This document shows positions 54,142 to 63,388 of a DNA stretch of 64,000 bases, piece after piece; position 1 is the stretch's first letter, and each line of letters begins with the position of its first letter. This stretch comes from Lachnospiraceae bacterium MA2020 (lineage in GTDB: Bacteria > Bacillota > Clostridia > Lachnospirales > Lachnospiraceae). The position numbers were made by a program, and so were the translations under genes. The stretch covers positions 1-64,000 of the forward strand of contig JQKK01000022.1 in NCBI GenBank assembly GCA_000746015.1, in the 5' to 3' direction. The notes under the pieces are model-generated. The model had not been told where the DNA came from. It searched no databases and worked only from the letters and a program-made list of their open reading frames with translations.

Positions 54142-56013
54142 ATGCCGCAGGGAATGTCCGTTCAACATAATATGGTTGCAACGAATGCAAAACGCATGCA
54201 TGGGATTACTGCGGCTTCTTTAGCAAAATCAAGCGAGAAACTTGCTTCAGGATATAGGATTAACCGGGCTGCCGATGATGCTGCAGGACTTGCCATTTCT
54301 GAAAAAATGCGCCGGCAGATCCGCGGTCTGACACAGGCCACAAAAAACGTTAAAGATGGAATAGGATACTGTGATGTTGCCGACGGCGCGCTTGAAGAAG
54401 TGACATCTATGCTTCAAAACATGAATAGATTAGCTGTAAAAGCTGCAAATGATACTCTTACTAATAGTGACAGGAAGTACATAGATGATTACGTTCAGCA
54501 AATGAAAACTGAGATTTCGAGAATTTTTGAAACAACTTCCTTTAATGATATAAAAATATGGGAAAGAGATTCCGTTAAAATTCCATCAACACCCGGTACT
54601 CCTGTAGATAATACAAATGTAAGTATTATCTCAACGTCCACCGAAAATACTATTACATCAGCTAATAAAGGGTATATTCCTGACGGAGATTATCTTATAT
54701 CTGCAACCAGTGCAGGAATGGTAGTAAGTTGGAAGGGATATGACGGTTACAGTTATTCAAGTTCTCTAATCCCAATTGACTATTCATCTGGAATACATTC
54801 ATTTCAATTAAAGGATTATATTCCTAGTAATATGACGGGAAATAATTTTAATTTTACTTATAAAATAGATGATGGTGCTACTGAAGATGATGTAGTAAAT
54901 GCATTGAATGGATTGGCTGTAAATAATATTGAAAAAGCAAGTGAGTCCGGTAAACAGTATTATGAATATCATGCTTCCGGAACGAGTGATGTCTATTGGG
55001 CATATGCTACAGTAACATACGAGGCATTAATAGCATCGGTTTTTTATGAAAATAATTACGCTTCAGTTTTTTCCATGCTTCAACACGGAGATAATAGAGA
55101 ATATTCAATTGATGCTCAAGGAAATCAGACGATTACCGGATTAAAATACTATGTAGATGGATTAGGTCCGGTTACAGCAGTTCCTAATACTCTAAGAGGA
55201 AACGGAAAGACCATAAACCTAAATGGATCTGTATCAATAAATGAAGTCAAAGAAATGTGGGATTATATTTGTTTAACATGCAATCTTACCGATCAAGCTA
55301 ATCAAAGTTTCATGTTGGATTTTGAATTATATGTTGATGGAGGATGGACAAAATATAACGGAAACACATCCAATTCCCCAATAGGTTTAGTTGGCACTTC
55401 AATCGCATGGGATGCTCATTCTGGCACTACCGGAAGTGATCATCTTGAGTATTTATGGAATCAATGCAGACAGGGATTTAAAAATTTTCAAGGCATAGGA
55501 ATAAGCTTAGAAAGCGAAGGAAAAAAGTATAAAAGCGAATCAAAAGGAAAACAATATGATCCCGATTCCGGATCAGGAGATCCGGCTAGTGTCAAAAAAA
55601 GTCGCTGTATGATGATACAAGCAGGTTCAGAAAGTTCAGAAGCTGATAGAATTTGGATAGATTATAAAATACTTAGTCTTTCTGTTATCGGAATGGAAGG
55701 TGTTTCCACTGATACTGCAACTTCAGCAAGAAAGGCAATTGATGAAGTAAAAAACGCTATCAAAGTTGTATCCGAACAACGTGCTTTATTTGGATCATAT
55801 GCAAATCGTCTTGAGCATACAGAATTGTTTTTAGGAAATACCATAAAAAACACTTCATCATCAGAGACTCAAATTCGCGATACTGACATCCCAAGTGAAA
55901 TGGTACGTTTTTCCTGCTTGAAAATATTATCGCAATCCGGCAATTCAATGCTTGCACAAGCAAGTAAATATAATGAAGGTATATTACAGCTTTTATCTAA
56001 TAGTTCAAAATAA
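54142..56013 (+). CDS. Flagellin with large variable central domain
   Basis: A 623-residue flagellin. The N-terminal D0/D1 part is conserved ('NMVATNAKRMHGITAASLAK', 'RAADDAAGLAISEKMRRQIR') and so is the C-terminal part ('LGNTIKNTSSSETQIRDTDI', 'SGNSMLAQASKYNEGILQLL'). The central region (about 155-510) is a surface-exposed insert rich in Tyr, Ser, Gly and Asn that I do not recognise. It is about twice the length of a minimal flagellin. No other flagellar gene is nearby; a sigma-28 promoter and perfect terminator make it a single-gene unit. It may be an alternative filament or minor flagellin. Confidence 0.88.
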   Translation: MPQGMSVQHNMVATNAKRMHGITAASLAKSSEKLASGYRINRAADDAAGLAISEKMRRQIRGLTQATKNVKDGIGYCDVADGALEEVTSMLQNMNRLAVKAANDTLTNSDRKYIDDYVQQMKTEISRIFETTSFNDIKIWERDSVKIPSTPGTPVDNTNVSIISTSTENTITSANKGYIPDGDYLISATSAGMVVSWKGYDGYSYSSSLIPIDYSSGIHSFQLKDYIPSNMTGNNFNFTYKIDDGATEDDVVNALNGLAVNNIEKASESGKQYYEYHASGTSDVYWAYATVTYEALIASVFYENNYASVFSMLQHGDNREYSIDAQGNQTITGLKYYVDGLGPVTAVPNTLRGNGKTINLNGSVSINEVKEMWDYICLTCNLTDQANQSFMLDFELYVDGGWTKYNGNTSNSPIGLVGTSIAWDAHSGTTGSDHLEYLWNQCRQGFKNFQGIGISLESEGKKYKSESKGKQYDPDSGSGDPASVKKSRCMMIQAGSESSEADRIWIDYKILSLSVIGMEGVSTDTATSARKAIDEVKNAIKVVSEQRALFGSYANRLEHTELFLGNTIKNTSSSETQIRDTDIPSEMVRFSCLKILSQSGNSMLAQASKYNEGILQLLSNSSK

Positions 56014-56042
56014 TAAATGTAATATATTATAGTCAAAACGAC

Positions 56043-56086
56043 AAAAAGTCTCGTACCTACATAATCGAATAGGTACGAGACTTTTT
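56043..56086. terminator. Strong bidirectional terminator
   Basis: A perfect 17-base stem, AAAAAGTCTCGTACCTA (56043-56059) with its complement at 56070-56086, ends in T-runs on both strands. It serves the flagellin gene and the convergent Nudix gene. Confidence 0.92.
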
Positions 56087-56088
56087 AA

Positions 56089-56691
56089 TCATAAATTGTG
56101 TACTTCTCTATAGAAATCGATTGCAGCCTGGTGTTCTTTACATAGAATATTATACACTTCATCTATCGGGAAAAATTCTCCTTTTTTTATTTTATGATCC
56201 TGCTCATTTTTAGGCACATGACCTTTATAAGATTCCTTATATATTGCAACAAAAATTTCTGTGTAGTATCCTTTCCAGCGATATTCCCCTTTAGAGCCAT
56301 GCAAACCACAATTTCCAAGATCATCTTTCAACCGTATATAATTTCCTGCCAAAAGCATACTTGCTTTATCAACAACTATATAAGCTTCTTCTTTAGCTTC
56401 TTTGTATGCCGTTATATGATGCTTTTCTTCTCTTGTTTTATGATGTCTATGCTTATCCTTATTCCATGCACCTCCAGGAACAGTATAGTATAAGTCGGTG
56501 CCCATACAGCATACTTCTTTTTTATGTTTTGATATAAAAACCTTAAGAATTCCATCATCTACATGAAATATCAGCACTTCTGATCTGCATTTCAGATAAC
56601 GATCTTCGTGTCCTTTAACCTTGCAGACAAAAATGCACTCCTTATGATTTCTCCTGTATACATGGTCAACTTGTATTATAGTATTTTCCAT
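56089..56691 (-). CDS. Nudix-like hydrolase
   Basis: A 200-residue protein with a Nudix-type core: 'YYTVPGGAWNKDKHRH' then, after a His/Lys-rich insert, 'AYKEAKEEAYIVV', matching the GG...REAxEE pattern with K for R. The final glycine of the motif is not conserved, so activity is uncertain. Nudix enzymes cut nucleoside diphosphate compounds. It lies 60 bases after the stop of the 443-residue unknown gene on the same strand and could be the last gene of the WYL-linked island. GGAG is 8 bases before the ATG. Confidence 0.72.
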   Translation of the reverse strand: MENTIIQVDHVYRRNHKECIFVCKVKGHEDRYLKCRSEVLIFHVDDGILKVFISKHKKEVCCMGTDLYYTVPGGAWNKDKHRHHKTREEKHHITAYKEAKEEAYIVVDKASMLLAGNYIRLKDDLGNCGLHGSKGEYRWKGYYTEIFVAIYKESYKGHVPKNEQDHKIKKGEFFPIDEVYNILCKEHQAAIDFYREVHNL

Positions 56692-56751
56692 TTCTTTTAC
56701 TCCAAATAGCCTTCAAAGAACTCTATACTTAGTGCTTGATATATTAAAAAA

Positions 56752-58083
56752 CTATTCTTGCAATTTGCAGATATTCTTTATTAATATATCAAGCCTTCTT
56801 AAATCTACATTGTGATTATAATATTCTTCAGAATCACCAAGTTTCAAGATATCCTTATGTCTATGCTTAGACCAATGCACATGTACATTGCTGTATTTAT
56901 AAATCCGGTGTCTTTCTCCTTTAACAATCAAAAAAACTCCATCTGAAGCTAATACTAAATCATAATCATGCCCATGTCTTTTTTTCTCATTAATGACTGC
57001 CAAGATTTTATTGGCTATATCTGAATAAACTAAATTCTTACGCTCAAGATATTGTCTAAAGCCTGTATATTCAGGAAGCAATATTTCTACATCATGATTG
57101 GATCTCCTCACAATTTCCGAGGCTGCTTCACTAACCAGTGACTGCATTTGTCGAATAATAGATTCTGATGAGTTTGGTTCATTTATTGAATCTGATTTCT
57201 CCATTGAACCTATTTTTTCTTCAACCTCAATAGAGCTTCTTTCAAAATCAACAATACCCTTAGATGTATACTTTACAAATTCATCATATATCGTTCTAAT
57301 GCTTAATGATTTTGAATGATCAAGTTGTTCGCTATTGATAGTATCCTCTATAACTCTATGTACATCCTTAAACTCCTTTTCCATACTCGGTAAAAAATGA
57401 TATTCTTCTATAAGATGTACTACCATTCTTGCTAAAAAGCTATCCTGTAATGAATAAAATGTCATATAAACACATCCGATGTCTTCATTTGGAATTCTGA
57501 TTATGCTTTCAAGAAATGCTGTTAATGATACTTTATTATCATTTAGAATATTCTTATCCTCAAGCTCTCTCTGAATAATGTCCATCTTACGGCTATCTCT
57601 AAGCGTTTTAGCATCTAACTGAGTTATGACATTACATATTGCAATAATTGGCTCATCCTGGTATACTCCCTGACGGATTTCTTCGATAAGCATGTGGAAA
57701 TTATCTACACTGTCAATTTTATTATTCAGTTTTTCCACAAAAGCAGATAACATTATCTTTAATTGATTTTGCTGATAAGTTAACACAGCAATACGCTGAT
57801 GTAAGCTTTTTAGAAATTTCTCGTCAAATGCTACTCTATTATACAAATGCGAAATAACCTGAGTCATATATGCATTGAGCTTATCATGATTTCGTCTAAT
57901 CTCTTCTTGAGTTATTTCATTTTTGCCAGAGACAGTTTTAATCATTCTCTGAAACCAATCCTGCCTTTTTAATGAGGACATCTTATACTCATTCTTATTA
58001 AGCAATGACGTCATTTCTGCTATAATTTTTTTTACTTCGTATTGTGGCTGTTCGGCATAGTAGTCAATCCACTCGCTATTCAT
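56752..58083 (-). CDS. Unrecognised 443-residue helical protein of the WYL-linked island
   Basis: I do not recognise this family. The first 290 residues are predicted helical and highly charged, with hydrophobic heptad-like stretches ('FLARMVVHLIEEYHFL'), and no signal peptide or membrane segment. A Ser/Asn/Glu-rich linker follows near 290-305, and a C-terminal part (340-443) with 'DYDLVLASDGVFLIVKGERH' and several histidines. It starts 9 bases after the stop of the preceding unknown gene, with GGAGG before the ATG, so the two are one unit. Confidence 0.65.
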   Translation of the reverse strand: MNSEWIDYYAEQPQYEVKKIIAEMTSLLNKNEYKMSSLKRQDWFQRMIKTVSGKNEITQEEIRRNHDKLNAYMTQVISHLYNRVAFDEKFLKSLHQRIAVLTYQQNQLKIMLSAFVEKLNNKIDSVDNFHMLIEEIRQGVYQDEPIIAICNVITQLDAKTLRDSRKMDIIQRELEDKNILNDNKVSLTAFLESIIRIPNEDIGCVYMTFYSLQDSFLARMVVHLIEEYHFLPSMEKEFKDVHRVIEDTINSEQLDHSKSLSIRTIYDEFVKYTSKGIVDFERSSIEVEEKIGSMEKSDSINEPNSSESIIRQMQSLVSEAASEIVRRSNHDVEILLPEYTGFRQYLERKNLVYSDIANKILAVINEKKRHGHDYDLVLASDGVFLIVKGERHRIYKYSNVHVHWSKHRHKDILKLGDSEEYYNHNVDLRRLDILIKNICKLQE

Positions 58084-58092
58084 AGTATCCTC

Positions 58093-59235
58093 CTATTCTA
58101 TTGATCTTAATTGTTGTTTGAGCTGTTTGTCTATCTCCTTTCCCTTTATAAATTCATTTTCACAAGCCATGTCTATTATTCTCATATGAGATACAAATTC
58201 TTCATAGAAGCTATTTGATGATTCCACTATACTATCCAACATATCCCTATAGATATGTTCTAAATTTGTATAATAACGTGCTTCATTTAGTATTGCTTTA
58301 TACTTTCCACGTCCAAAACATGGTGCAACAAAATCGTTTACTGATTTATTTACAAAATATGCAATAGGTATCGTAATCAATGTTGAAGCTCCCGCAACAG
58401 TTATTGTGGCTGAAATTGGAATCATTATTCCAGCTGAAACACCTGCCGTTATGCCTGACTCTCCTCCTGCTTTTAGCACTTCTTCCAGATACTTGTCCTT
58501 AGAAATTTTTCCTTGCTTAAATGATTTGTATAATCCAAAGGATTCTACTCCCATCCCAACAACTGCACCTACTGCACCAGATTGCAACATTGTCATTGAA
58601 ACGTTTTCAAGATTATATGAAGTATATGCTTTTCCGTCTTTTATTTGCTGCATCCTTTTATCTGTATTTTTCTTTATAGCTTTTTTGTCTAAAAAAGATT
58701 CTGTATCATATCCATTCTTTTTTACAACGTCAACCTTCTCTTTGTTAGTAACAACGGTTACATCTTTTGGAGTATTCTTCAAATCGGGATTCGTTTTACT
58801 TAAATAGGCCTTCATTTGATACTCTTTTTCCTGTCCAGTGATTAAGTTTCTTCGTGTAACATCAGTTCCTGGTCTATTTGGACTGTCGCCTGCACTATAA
58901 GTATTAGGTATATTCTCTATTTTTCCTCTCATAGCTCTCATACAATCCCACTCATAGCCTTTTCCCTGCAGCTGCAACCGCATCCATTTTTCTTTCCCTT
59001 CTCCTCCTAAAATATATTTTTTCATTGTATCTGCAGAATCAAATATTCCTGAGTTTTTATAATTTCTTTTCATCCATCTCCAAAACTCAACATTATCAGT
59101 TAAAGCATTGCTATAATGTGCAGAAACAACAGCATCACCAATATTTTGAACTGTACGTTCTTTAATTAAATTATTGGTCTCTGAAACAAATGAAATCACA
59201 TCATTTTCCGACATAAAAGAATTTTTATTGCCCAT
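58093..59235 (-). CDS. Unrecognised protein: possible nuclease-like domain plus membrane helices
   Basis: A 380-residue protein. Residues 80-180 contain a pattern seen in restriction-endonuclease-like folds: an early 'GKGYEWDCMRAMRG', then 'PGTDVTRRNLITGQEKEYQM' ending in K, giving possible D and E-x-x-K acids. Residues 220-320 carry glycine/alanine-rich hydrophobic stretches ('GAVGAVVGMGVES', 'SAGIMIPISATITVAGASTL') that look membrane-inserting. A charged helical tail follows. The nuclease reading is tentative. I use the ATG at 59235, about 10 bases after GGAGGT. It lies 116 bases after a WYL regulator gene. Confidence 0.6.
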   Translation of the reverse strand: MGNKNSFMSENDVISFVSETNNLIKERTVQNIGDAVVSAHYSNALTDNVEFWRWMKRNYKNSGIFDSADTMKKYILGGEGKEKWMRLQLQGKGYEWDCMRAMRGKIENIPNTYSAGDSPNRPGTDVTRRNLITGQEKEYQMKAYLSKTNPDLKNTPKDVTVVTNKEKVDVVKKNGYDTESFLDKKAIKKNTDKRMQQIKDGKAYTSYNLENVSMTMLQSGAVGAVVGMGVESFGLYKSFKQGKISKDKYLEEVLKAGGESGITAGVSAGIMIPISATITVAGASTLITIPIAYFVNKSVNDFVAPCFGRGKYKAILNEARYYTNLEHIYRDMLDSIVESSNSFYEEFVSHMRIIDMACENEFIKGKEIDKQLKQQLRSIE

Positions 59236-59351
59236 AATAGATGATACCTCCAAAAATTTTGTTTACATAACAAGAGTTACCTATTATTCAATATATGATC
59301 AATAATTAAAAATATTCAGACTTTAGGCAGTTCGTATTCATTCATAAGAAA

Positions 59352-60320
59352 TTATGTATCTTCAGAGTATAAAGTAATTCGCTCTCCCTGCCCTCTCAGC
59401 CACATATCTACTCCATCACCGAAAACTTCCGCACTTACTGTATATACGCCATCTTCTTCGCTGATTATCTGTGCTGTCGGGAGCCTATCTAATACAGCAT
59501 CTATATCAAGTCCACTGTATTTGAATGTGATCTTTCTCAGCTTTCCGCCGTACATGAACTGTATGCGTTTCCGAAATTCACCCTCTTCAAATCTGCTGCT
59601 GTATGGGATATGAAATCTCTCATCTAATACTTTTAAGGACTTAATCCTGTCTATGCGGTATATTGTCGGGAAGGAATCATTTATCACATCAAAATTCTGT
59701 CTAACTTCCGCATCATCTATAAATGCTGTGAGATAAAAATAGTATTCCGAAAACATAATAGCCACAGGCTTTAATTTGCGGGTTACTTTCTTTTTATCCT
59801 TAAGTCTTTGATATTCGATTTCTATATAGCGGGTTTCTCTGATTGCCTGTCCGATATCCCACATTTTATCTATAAACTTTGTTTTATGACGGAGCTCCAC
59901 ATAGTGAAACTCTTCATTTTTAATCAGATTCTTAACCAACTTCTGATTATTCTTTGGAACACAGCAGGAGATAAGCTTATCGAGCATTGATACCATTTCT
60001 TTTTTTGTAAATGCCCTGCTGTCTAGCAATATCTTACAGAGTGCAAGTACTTCACTATTTGTAAGGCGGAGCTTATAAATAGCTTCCAGCCTATATCCCT
60101 TAACATTTCTATCGTAAACAATAGTATTTGCTATACCTGTTCTTTTTGCATCTGTATCAAGGAAGTTTCTTATATCATCTATATCACGCTGGATACTTCT
60201 TTCATTGACACCGTATCGCTGAGATTCTTCAGCTTTATTTATAATGTAGCCATCTGAAAGCTTTGAATAAAGCTGCAATATACGTTGAATTTTGTCACCT
60301 TTATTATTTAACTCTTCCAT
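59352..60320 (-). CDS. WYL-domain transcriptional regulator
   Basis: A 322-residue regulator. An N-terminal winged helix ('AEESQRYGVNERSIQRDIDD') is followed by a WYL domain (about 150-230, with 'YIEIEYQRL' and 'VAIMFSEYYFYLTAFIDD') and a C-terminal WCX-like extension ending 'WLRGQGERITLYS'. Proteins of this type, such as BrxR and CapW, often repress adjacent anti-phage systems and bind nucleotides or nucleic acid. Start at the ATG 60320 with GGAG about 6 bases upstream. It is followed on the same strand by the two unknown genes. Confidence 0.88.
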   Translation of the reverse strand: MEELNNKGDKIQRILQLYSKLSDGYIINKAEESQRYGVNERSIQRDIDDIRNFLDTDAKRTGIANTIVYDRNVKGYRLEAIYKLRLTNSEVLALCKILLDSRAFTKKEMVSMLDKLISCCVPKNNQKLVKNLIKNEEFHYVELRHKTKFIDKMWDIGQAIRETRYIEIEYQRLKDKKKVTRKLKPVAIMFSEYYFYLTAFIDDAEVRQNFDVINDSFPTIYRIDRIKSLKVLDERFHIPYSSRFEEGEFRKRIQFMYGGKLRKITFKYSGLDIDAVLDRLPTAQIISEEDGVYTVSAEVFGDGVDMWLRGQGERITLYSEDT

Positions 60321-60690
60321 GAGAATCTCCATTTTTTGATTATTTTGCCTACATTATATCAATTTGCATAGACATTATATGTCTTTATCATAAACGTAAT
60401 TATAAAGAATTTGTAAATTTTGCACACATACTACAGCCATTCTTTTTATATATCGGTTAATGTTCACATAATAATTATACCAAGCCACGATATTTTGACA
60501 TAAAAAAACAATTATGACTGACAATTAAATTTATCAATCATAATTGTTTTTAGCTAATCATTCTATATAACCAAGCACAATCAATGTCTTTATCACATTC
60601 GGAATGCTTTATTCATTTTATCTATGTATTCAAGATTTGAAATAACTTTTGTTGCTAAAAACTTATCCATAGATATTTCTTCATCATGAA
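60321..60690 (-). other. Intergenic region with terminator and possible gene remnant
   Basis: This 370-base gap holds a strong hairpin, AAAACAATTATGA (60505-60517) with TCATAATTGTTTT (60538-60550), which terminates the Rpn-type gene or insulates the WYL gene. At 60597-60670 on the minus strand a short frame 'MDKFLATKVISNLEYIDKM' ends near the terminator. It has no ribosome site and may be the remnant of an older C-terminus or a short peptide. Nothing else is evident. Confidence 0.55.
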
Positions 60691-61566
60691 TCAATTCTTA
60701 GAACCATTCATCTCATCAGCCATAGCCTTGATTTTCTCAACCGGCTCAGATACAGCATACGATATTTCTTCAATTGAAAGTTTTCCTGCACTCAAAAGAT
60801 TTTTAATAGTCTCGTTCACTTTTTTCTTGGCTTCTTCACTTTCCTTTTTAGCTTCTTCAGCTCTTTTATTGGCCTCAGCAGTAGCTATCTGCGCAACACT
60901 CTGAGCATACTCTTCAACAGCTTTACACATCTTATTAAAACCTCCCTTCGTCTTCTTGAAATAGTTTATCGAATCACTTATCGCCGGAAACTTCTCATTA
61001 TAAAATGCATCCCTTCGCAGCATAAGCTTCATAAGTTCTGATTTATCAGTCCCATCATTTACACACGTATTAGCAAAGTATATATCTTCTCCATCATTTA
61101 CCGGAACATACCTTCCATCTTTAAGCCTCATGCATCTTGTCACATGTGTTATTGTCTGTCCGTTATTTAGAGCATCATACTCTGTCAGATATATTATCTT
61201 CACATCTGGAATATTATCAAAATCTGTTCCTTTTGGTGTAAGATTTGCTGTCATTGTGCTTGCATGAAACCTTACACGACCTATATCATCATTACTGTCA
61301 TCTTTCTGCATTTCTATATTACAGTATGATCCATCTTGCAAAATACAAAACGCATCTATTATGATTTCCCTATGCAAACTTGTAATAGTGTATTGTGCAT
61401 CGGAACGAATCACTATCAACTCCGGCATATCCAATAAAGTCCTCAATATCTCCTGACAGACCTTTTTGTTTTTTGCCATCAACCTAAACAATGTATCATC
61501 AATTATTCTCAGATTCTTTGCTGTCTCTCTGGCAGCCTTGGAATACTGTTTTAGTTCAAAATCCAT
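60691..61566 (-). CDS. Rpn/PD-(D/E)XK nuclease family transposase-like protein
   Basis: A 291-residue protein of the PDDEXK nuclease family often annotated as transposase (Rpn-like). The nuclease core is in the first 110 residues: 'LFRLMAKNKKVCQEIL', 'EIIIDAFCILQDGSYCNIEM' followed by Q and K, giving D and E-x-Q-K. 'RVRFHASTMTANLTPKGTDF' and 'PDVKIIYLTEYDAL' are family hallmarks. The end is a Lys/Glu/Ala coiled coil (about 220-265). Rpn proteins promote RecA-independent recombination; the family is abundant and multi-copy in Lachnospiraceae. Start at the ATG 61566 with GAAAGG upstream. Confidence 0.85.
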   Translation of the reverse strand: MDFELKQYSKAARETAKNLRIIDDTLFRLMAKNKKVCQEILRTLLDMPELIVIRSDAQYTITSLHREIIIDAFCILQDGSYCNIEMQKDDSNDDIGRVRFHASTMTANLTPKGTDFDNIPDVKIIYLTEYDALNNGQTITHVTRCMRLKDGRYVPVNDGEDIYFANTCVNDGTDKSELMKLMLRRDAFYNEKFPAISDSINYFKKTKGGFNKMCKAVEEYAQSVAQIATAEANKRAEEAKKESEEAKKKVNETIKNLLSAGKLSIEEISYAVSEPVEKIKAMADEMNGSKN

Positions 61567-61728
61567 CAACTAAAAAACCTTTCTAGTGGAAATATTATAC
61601 CACACAAATATTAACTGGGGTACGCCATTATCAGATAGACTATCTGAAGCGTTAAGAATATCTTTTGCAAAAGATTTTCCTAGTATACAGGATTTCGATT
61701 ACTTTGTAAAGGTTCTATTTTTATCTTA

Positions 61729-62490
61729 TTATTCTACATTATCACTAAGTATCTCAACCATTTCATCATAATTATGCATATCATCAGGATATTTACTTTG
61801 GTCGAGATCATATAATTCTGCTACTTTTGCGTTAAACTGTTCTTCTGATACTGTTTCGCCCTCCCATTCGTATGTAAGGGTATAAGGGTATTCATCATCA
61901 TTAGCCAGTTTCTCTCTATCTTCTTCACTAAGATAAGAAAGACCTTCGCCTATTTCGGTAAATGTACCATTTTCCAGTTTTGTAATGGTCAAAGGATAGT
62001 AATCCATATGACCTGTGTTTGTATAGATCAAACCGCTCTTTTCGATATACTGTGAGCCCAGTCTTGATAAATGCTGTTCGACAACTTTTCCGTCATGATA
62101 CGTTGCAACAATCTGGCCGCCCGCTTCTACATCTGTGTCTATAAAAAGCTCAGGTATATCGTCATCATCTAAATAGATTAACGAAAATTTAAATCCGATG
62201 TCACTCTCCCTGCATGCATCCATATCATCATCTGTAGATAGATAATCTAAATATGCACTTCTCCAATCCTCATTATTATCCGCCTCTTCTGCCACTTCTG
62301 TAACTTCTTCGGTACTACTGAATTCTAATGTATCTTCTGCTGTTTCTTCCGGTTTATCACTACTTGATGCAAGAAAAATAGAAGTTGGTCCATCTGCTCC
62401 ACCAATTATACTTACAGAATCAGCCCTCTTGCATCCTGTCACACTCATTAAAACTAATGAACACATTACAATAACTAAACTCTTTTTCAT
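61729..62490 (-). CDS. Lipoprotein with GGADGPTSIF motif
   Basis: A 253-residue lipoprotein: signal peptide with lipobox 'VTGC' near residue 19. Directly after it comes 'SVSIIGGADGPTSIFLAS', a string otherwise known from a membrane loop of sodium-pumping decarboxylase beta subunits (OadB/GcdB). The rest is unrelated to those pumps: an acidic linker, then a globular domain with 'FKFSLIYLDDDDIPELFIDT', like the calcium- or EF-hand-type 'DDDxIPEL' motif of secreted clostridial proteins. Function unknown. GGGAGG is 8 bases before the ATG at 62490, which lies 19 bases after the radical SAM stop. Confidence 0.8.
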   Translation of the reverse strand: MKKSLVIVMCSLVLMSVTGCKRADSVSIIGGADGPTSIFLASSSDKPEETAEDTLEFSSTEEVTEVAEEADNNEDWRSAYLDYLSTDDDMDACRESDIGFKFSLIYLDDDDIPELFIDTDVEAGGQIVATYHDGKVVEQHLSRLGSQYIEKSGLIYTNTGHMDYYPLTITKLENGTFTEIGEGLSYLSEEDREKLANDDEYPYTLTYEWEGETVSEEQFNAKVAELYDLDQSKYPDDMHNYDEMVEILSDNVE

Positions 62491-62509
62491 TTTTTTATCC
62501 TCCCTAACC

Positions 62510-63388
62510 TTAAAGATCAAATATACTCATCTGCTTATACTTTTCCGGCAGCTCCTGCATAAACCTGAAACATTCATCCGGAGATGACAAAATTCCATTA
62601 TCATTACAAATGCTCTGGAACAACTCCCTTAATCTTTCTGCGTTCGGGCTTGGCAATTCATAGGCATTGCCATACCGTTTGATATACCGCTCTTTCATTC
62701 CCGGAAAATGCCTGTCAAGTGCTGCATAATAATATTCTCGATCACCTTCACGAAGTGTCAGCCCCATGCCAAAATCGATAACTCCCATCACACCAACCCT
62801 GACACATTCATTTAGGATTGCCATAATATTATCCTCTGTGTCATTGATAAACGGAAGAATTGGTGTAAGCCATACAACTGTAGGTATTCCTTTTTCCTGC
62901 ATTTTCTCAAGTATCTCGATACGGCGCTTTGTATTACATACGTTTGGCTCCAATATGCGACACAGATCATCATCATAGGTCGTAAGTGTTATCTGTACTA
63001 CGCATTTTGCAGATTGATTAATCTCAGACAACAGATCGATATCTCGCAGGATACGGTCAGATTTTGTCTGCACAGCAGCACCAAATCCATTTTCCAGAAT
63101 AATCTCTAAACATCGTCTTGTCAGCCGCAATTCCTCTTCACAGTGCATATATGGATCCGACATAGCGCCTGTTCCGATCATACATTTTTTTCTTTTAGAC
63201 TTCAGTGCCTTTTCTAAAAGCTCCGGTGCATTCTGCTTTACTTCAATATCTTCAAAAGGATGCGTAAAATGATAGCACCTGCTCCTACTGTCACAGTATA
63301 TGCACCCATGAGTACATCCCCTATAAATGTTCATTCCGAAGCATCCGCCACTTCTTGACAGAATCCCCTTTGCATCAACAAAATGCAT
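62510..63388 (-). CDS. Radical SAM protein (SPL/Rv2578c-like)
   Basis: A 292-residue radical SAM enzyme. The cluster cysteines are in 'YRGCTHGCIYCDSR' (C-x3-C-x2-C) near residue 25, and 'MIGTGAMSDPYMHCEEELRL' and 'TVVWLTPILPFINDTEDN' match the Rv2578c/spore-photoproduct-lyase-like subgroup. The natural substrate of this subgroup is not established. I use the ATG at 63388 with GGGGGAG 8 bases upstream; the frame extends to 63409 without a better start. It may be co-transcribed with the lipoprotein gene. Confidence 0.85.
   Translation of the reverse strand: MHFVDAKGILSRSGGCFGMNIYRGCTHGCIYCDSRSRCYHFTHPFEDIEVKQNAPELLEKALKSKRKKCMIGTGAMSDPYMHCEEELRLTRRCLEIILENGFGAAVQTKSDRILRDIDLLSEINQSAKCVVQITLTTYDDDLCRILEPNVCNTKRRIEILEKMQEKGIPTVVWLTPILPFINDTEDNIMAILNECVRVGVMGVIDFGMGLTLREGDREYYYAALDRHFPGMKERYIKRYGNAYELPSPNAERLRELFQSICNDNGILSSPDECFRFMQELPEKYKQMSIFDL

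Noticed and set aside
61586-61771. Plus-strand small frame between the Rpn-type and lipoprotein genes
   Set aside because: No ribosome site, overlaps the lipoprotein 3' end and has no recognisable features.
61729-62490. Annotation as sodium ion-translocating decarboxylase beta subunit
   Set aside because: Only the short GGADGPT motif is shared; there are no pump membrane segments and the protein is a lipoprotein.
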